DNA of 12,703 bases, from NCBI GenBank assembly GCA_964537505.1, contig CAZICK010000102.1, forward strand, positions 1 to 12,703. Reading direction: 5' to 3'. Under the pieces are notes generated by a model, which was given only the letters and a program-made list of their open reading frames with translations, was not told where the DNA came from and made no database searches. Shown piece by piece: positions 12,611 through 12,703 of the stretch (position 1 is its first letter; each line of letters begins with the position of its first letter). Origin of the DNA: DAINBT01 sp036732785 (GTDB taxonomy: Bacteria > Planctomycetota > Phycisphaerae > Sedimentisphaerales > SM23-30). A program made the position numbers and the translations under genes.

Positions 12611-12703
12611 GTTGTGGGAAATTGATGTAAGTCTTTATTTTTAGTGTCGGGAAATTGTTGTAAGTGCTTATTTTACGTTGTTGGAATTGATGTAAGTGCT
12701 TAT
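12611..12703. repeat. 33-bp tandem repeat running off the right edge
   Basis: Two full 33-bp units (12611-12643, 12644-12676) and a 27-bp partial one (12677-12703) share a core GGAAATTGATGTAAGT-type segment followed by a (G/C)(C/T)TTATTTT stretch. Unit two has GTTGT in place of GATGT and unit three lacks one A. A related AATTGATGTGC occurs at 12562-12572, just before the REP-like palindrome, and may be a decayed unit. No ORF covers the array. Confidence 0.75.

Noticed and set aside
12611..12703. CRISPR array
   Set aside because: The 33-bp units are contiguous and similar over their full length, with no unique spacers between them.

Overview
The window looks like a chromosomal piece from a planctomycete, most likely of the Phycisphaerae / Sedimentisphaerales type. 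The main evidence is the largest protein, which begins with a basic N-terminus and the sequence IEQLESRLLLSA, the 'LEPR/RLLLSA' motif at the start of many giant exported planctomycete proteins. It is supported by a dockerin-type repeat pair, SPCIDAGDP-type beta-helix modules, Calx-beta and choice-of-anchor D domains, and Pro/Glu-rich linkers. No taxonomic search could be run, so the assignment rests on protein family style.

Layout. (1) Bases 1-882, minus strand: the first 294 codons of a membrane-anchored, low-complexity protein that runs off the left edge. (2) 918-1388, plus strand: a small lipoprotein, divergent from (1) with only 35 bp between start codons; a good sigma70-like promoter for it lies inside the first codons of (1). 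(3) 1479-2753, minus strand: a bitopic protein with three about 78-residue repeats and a C-terminal segment resembling the homology region (HR) of GspC, the type II secretion inner-membrane clamp. (4) 2978-7822, minus strand: a secreted 1614-residue right-handed beta-helix protein of four modules, with a dockerin-like pair inserted inside module 1. (5) 7838-12214, minus strand: a 1458-residue modular exported protein (LEPR motif, cohesin-like domain, three Calx-beta, two choice-of-anchor D, two duplicated 110-residue units with Ca-type DxNxNGxLD loops, and a glycine-rich beta-solenoid-like C-terminus). (6) 12215-12703: a gene-free leader with an extended -10 promoter, a 5'-UTR hairpin, a REP-like palindrome and a 33-bp tandem repeat that continues past the right edge.

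How they may work together. Genes (5) and (4) are one transcription unit: 15 nt separates stop from start, and the ribosome binding site of (4) overlaps the stop codon of (5). A cohesin-like domain upstream and a dockerin downstream suggest the two products could bind each other outside the cytoplasm as a two-part surface assembly. The GspC-like gene lies on the same strand immediately downstream, after a 224-bp gap, so a secretion-related role is plausible but unproven. The most unusual observations are the dockerin embedded in a beta-helix turn, the possible cohesin/dockerin pair in one operon, and the GspC-like protein with three repeats between its membrane anchor and HR-like domain.
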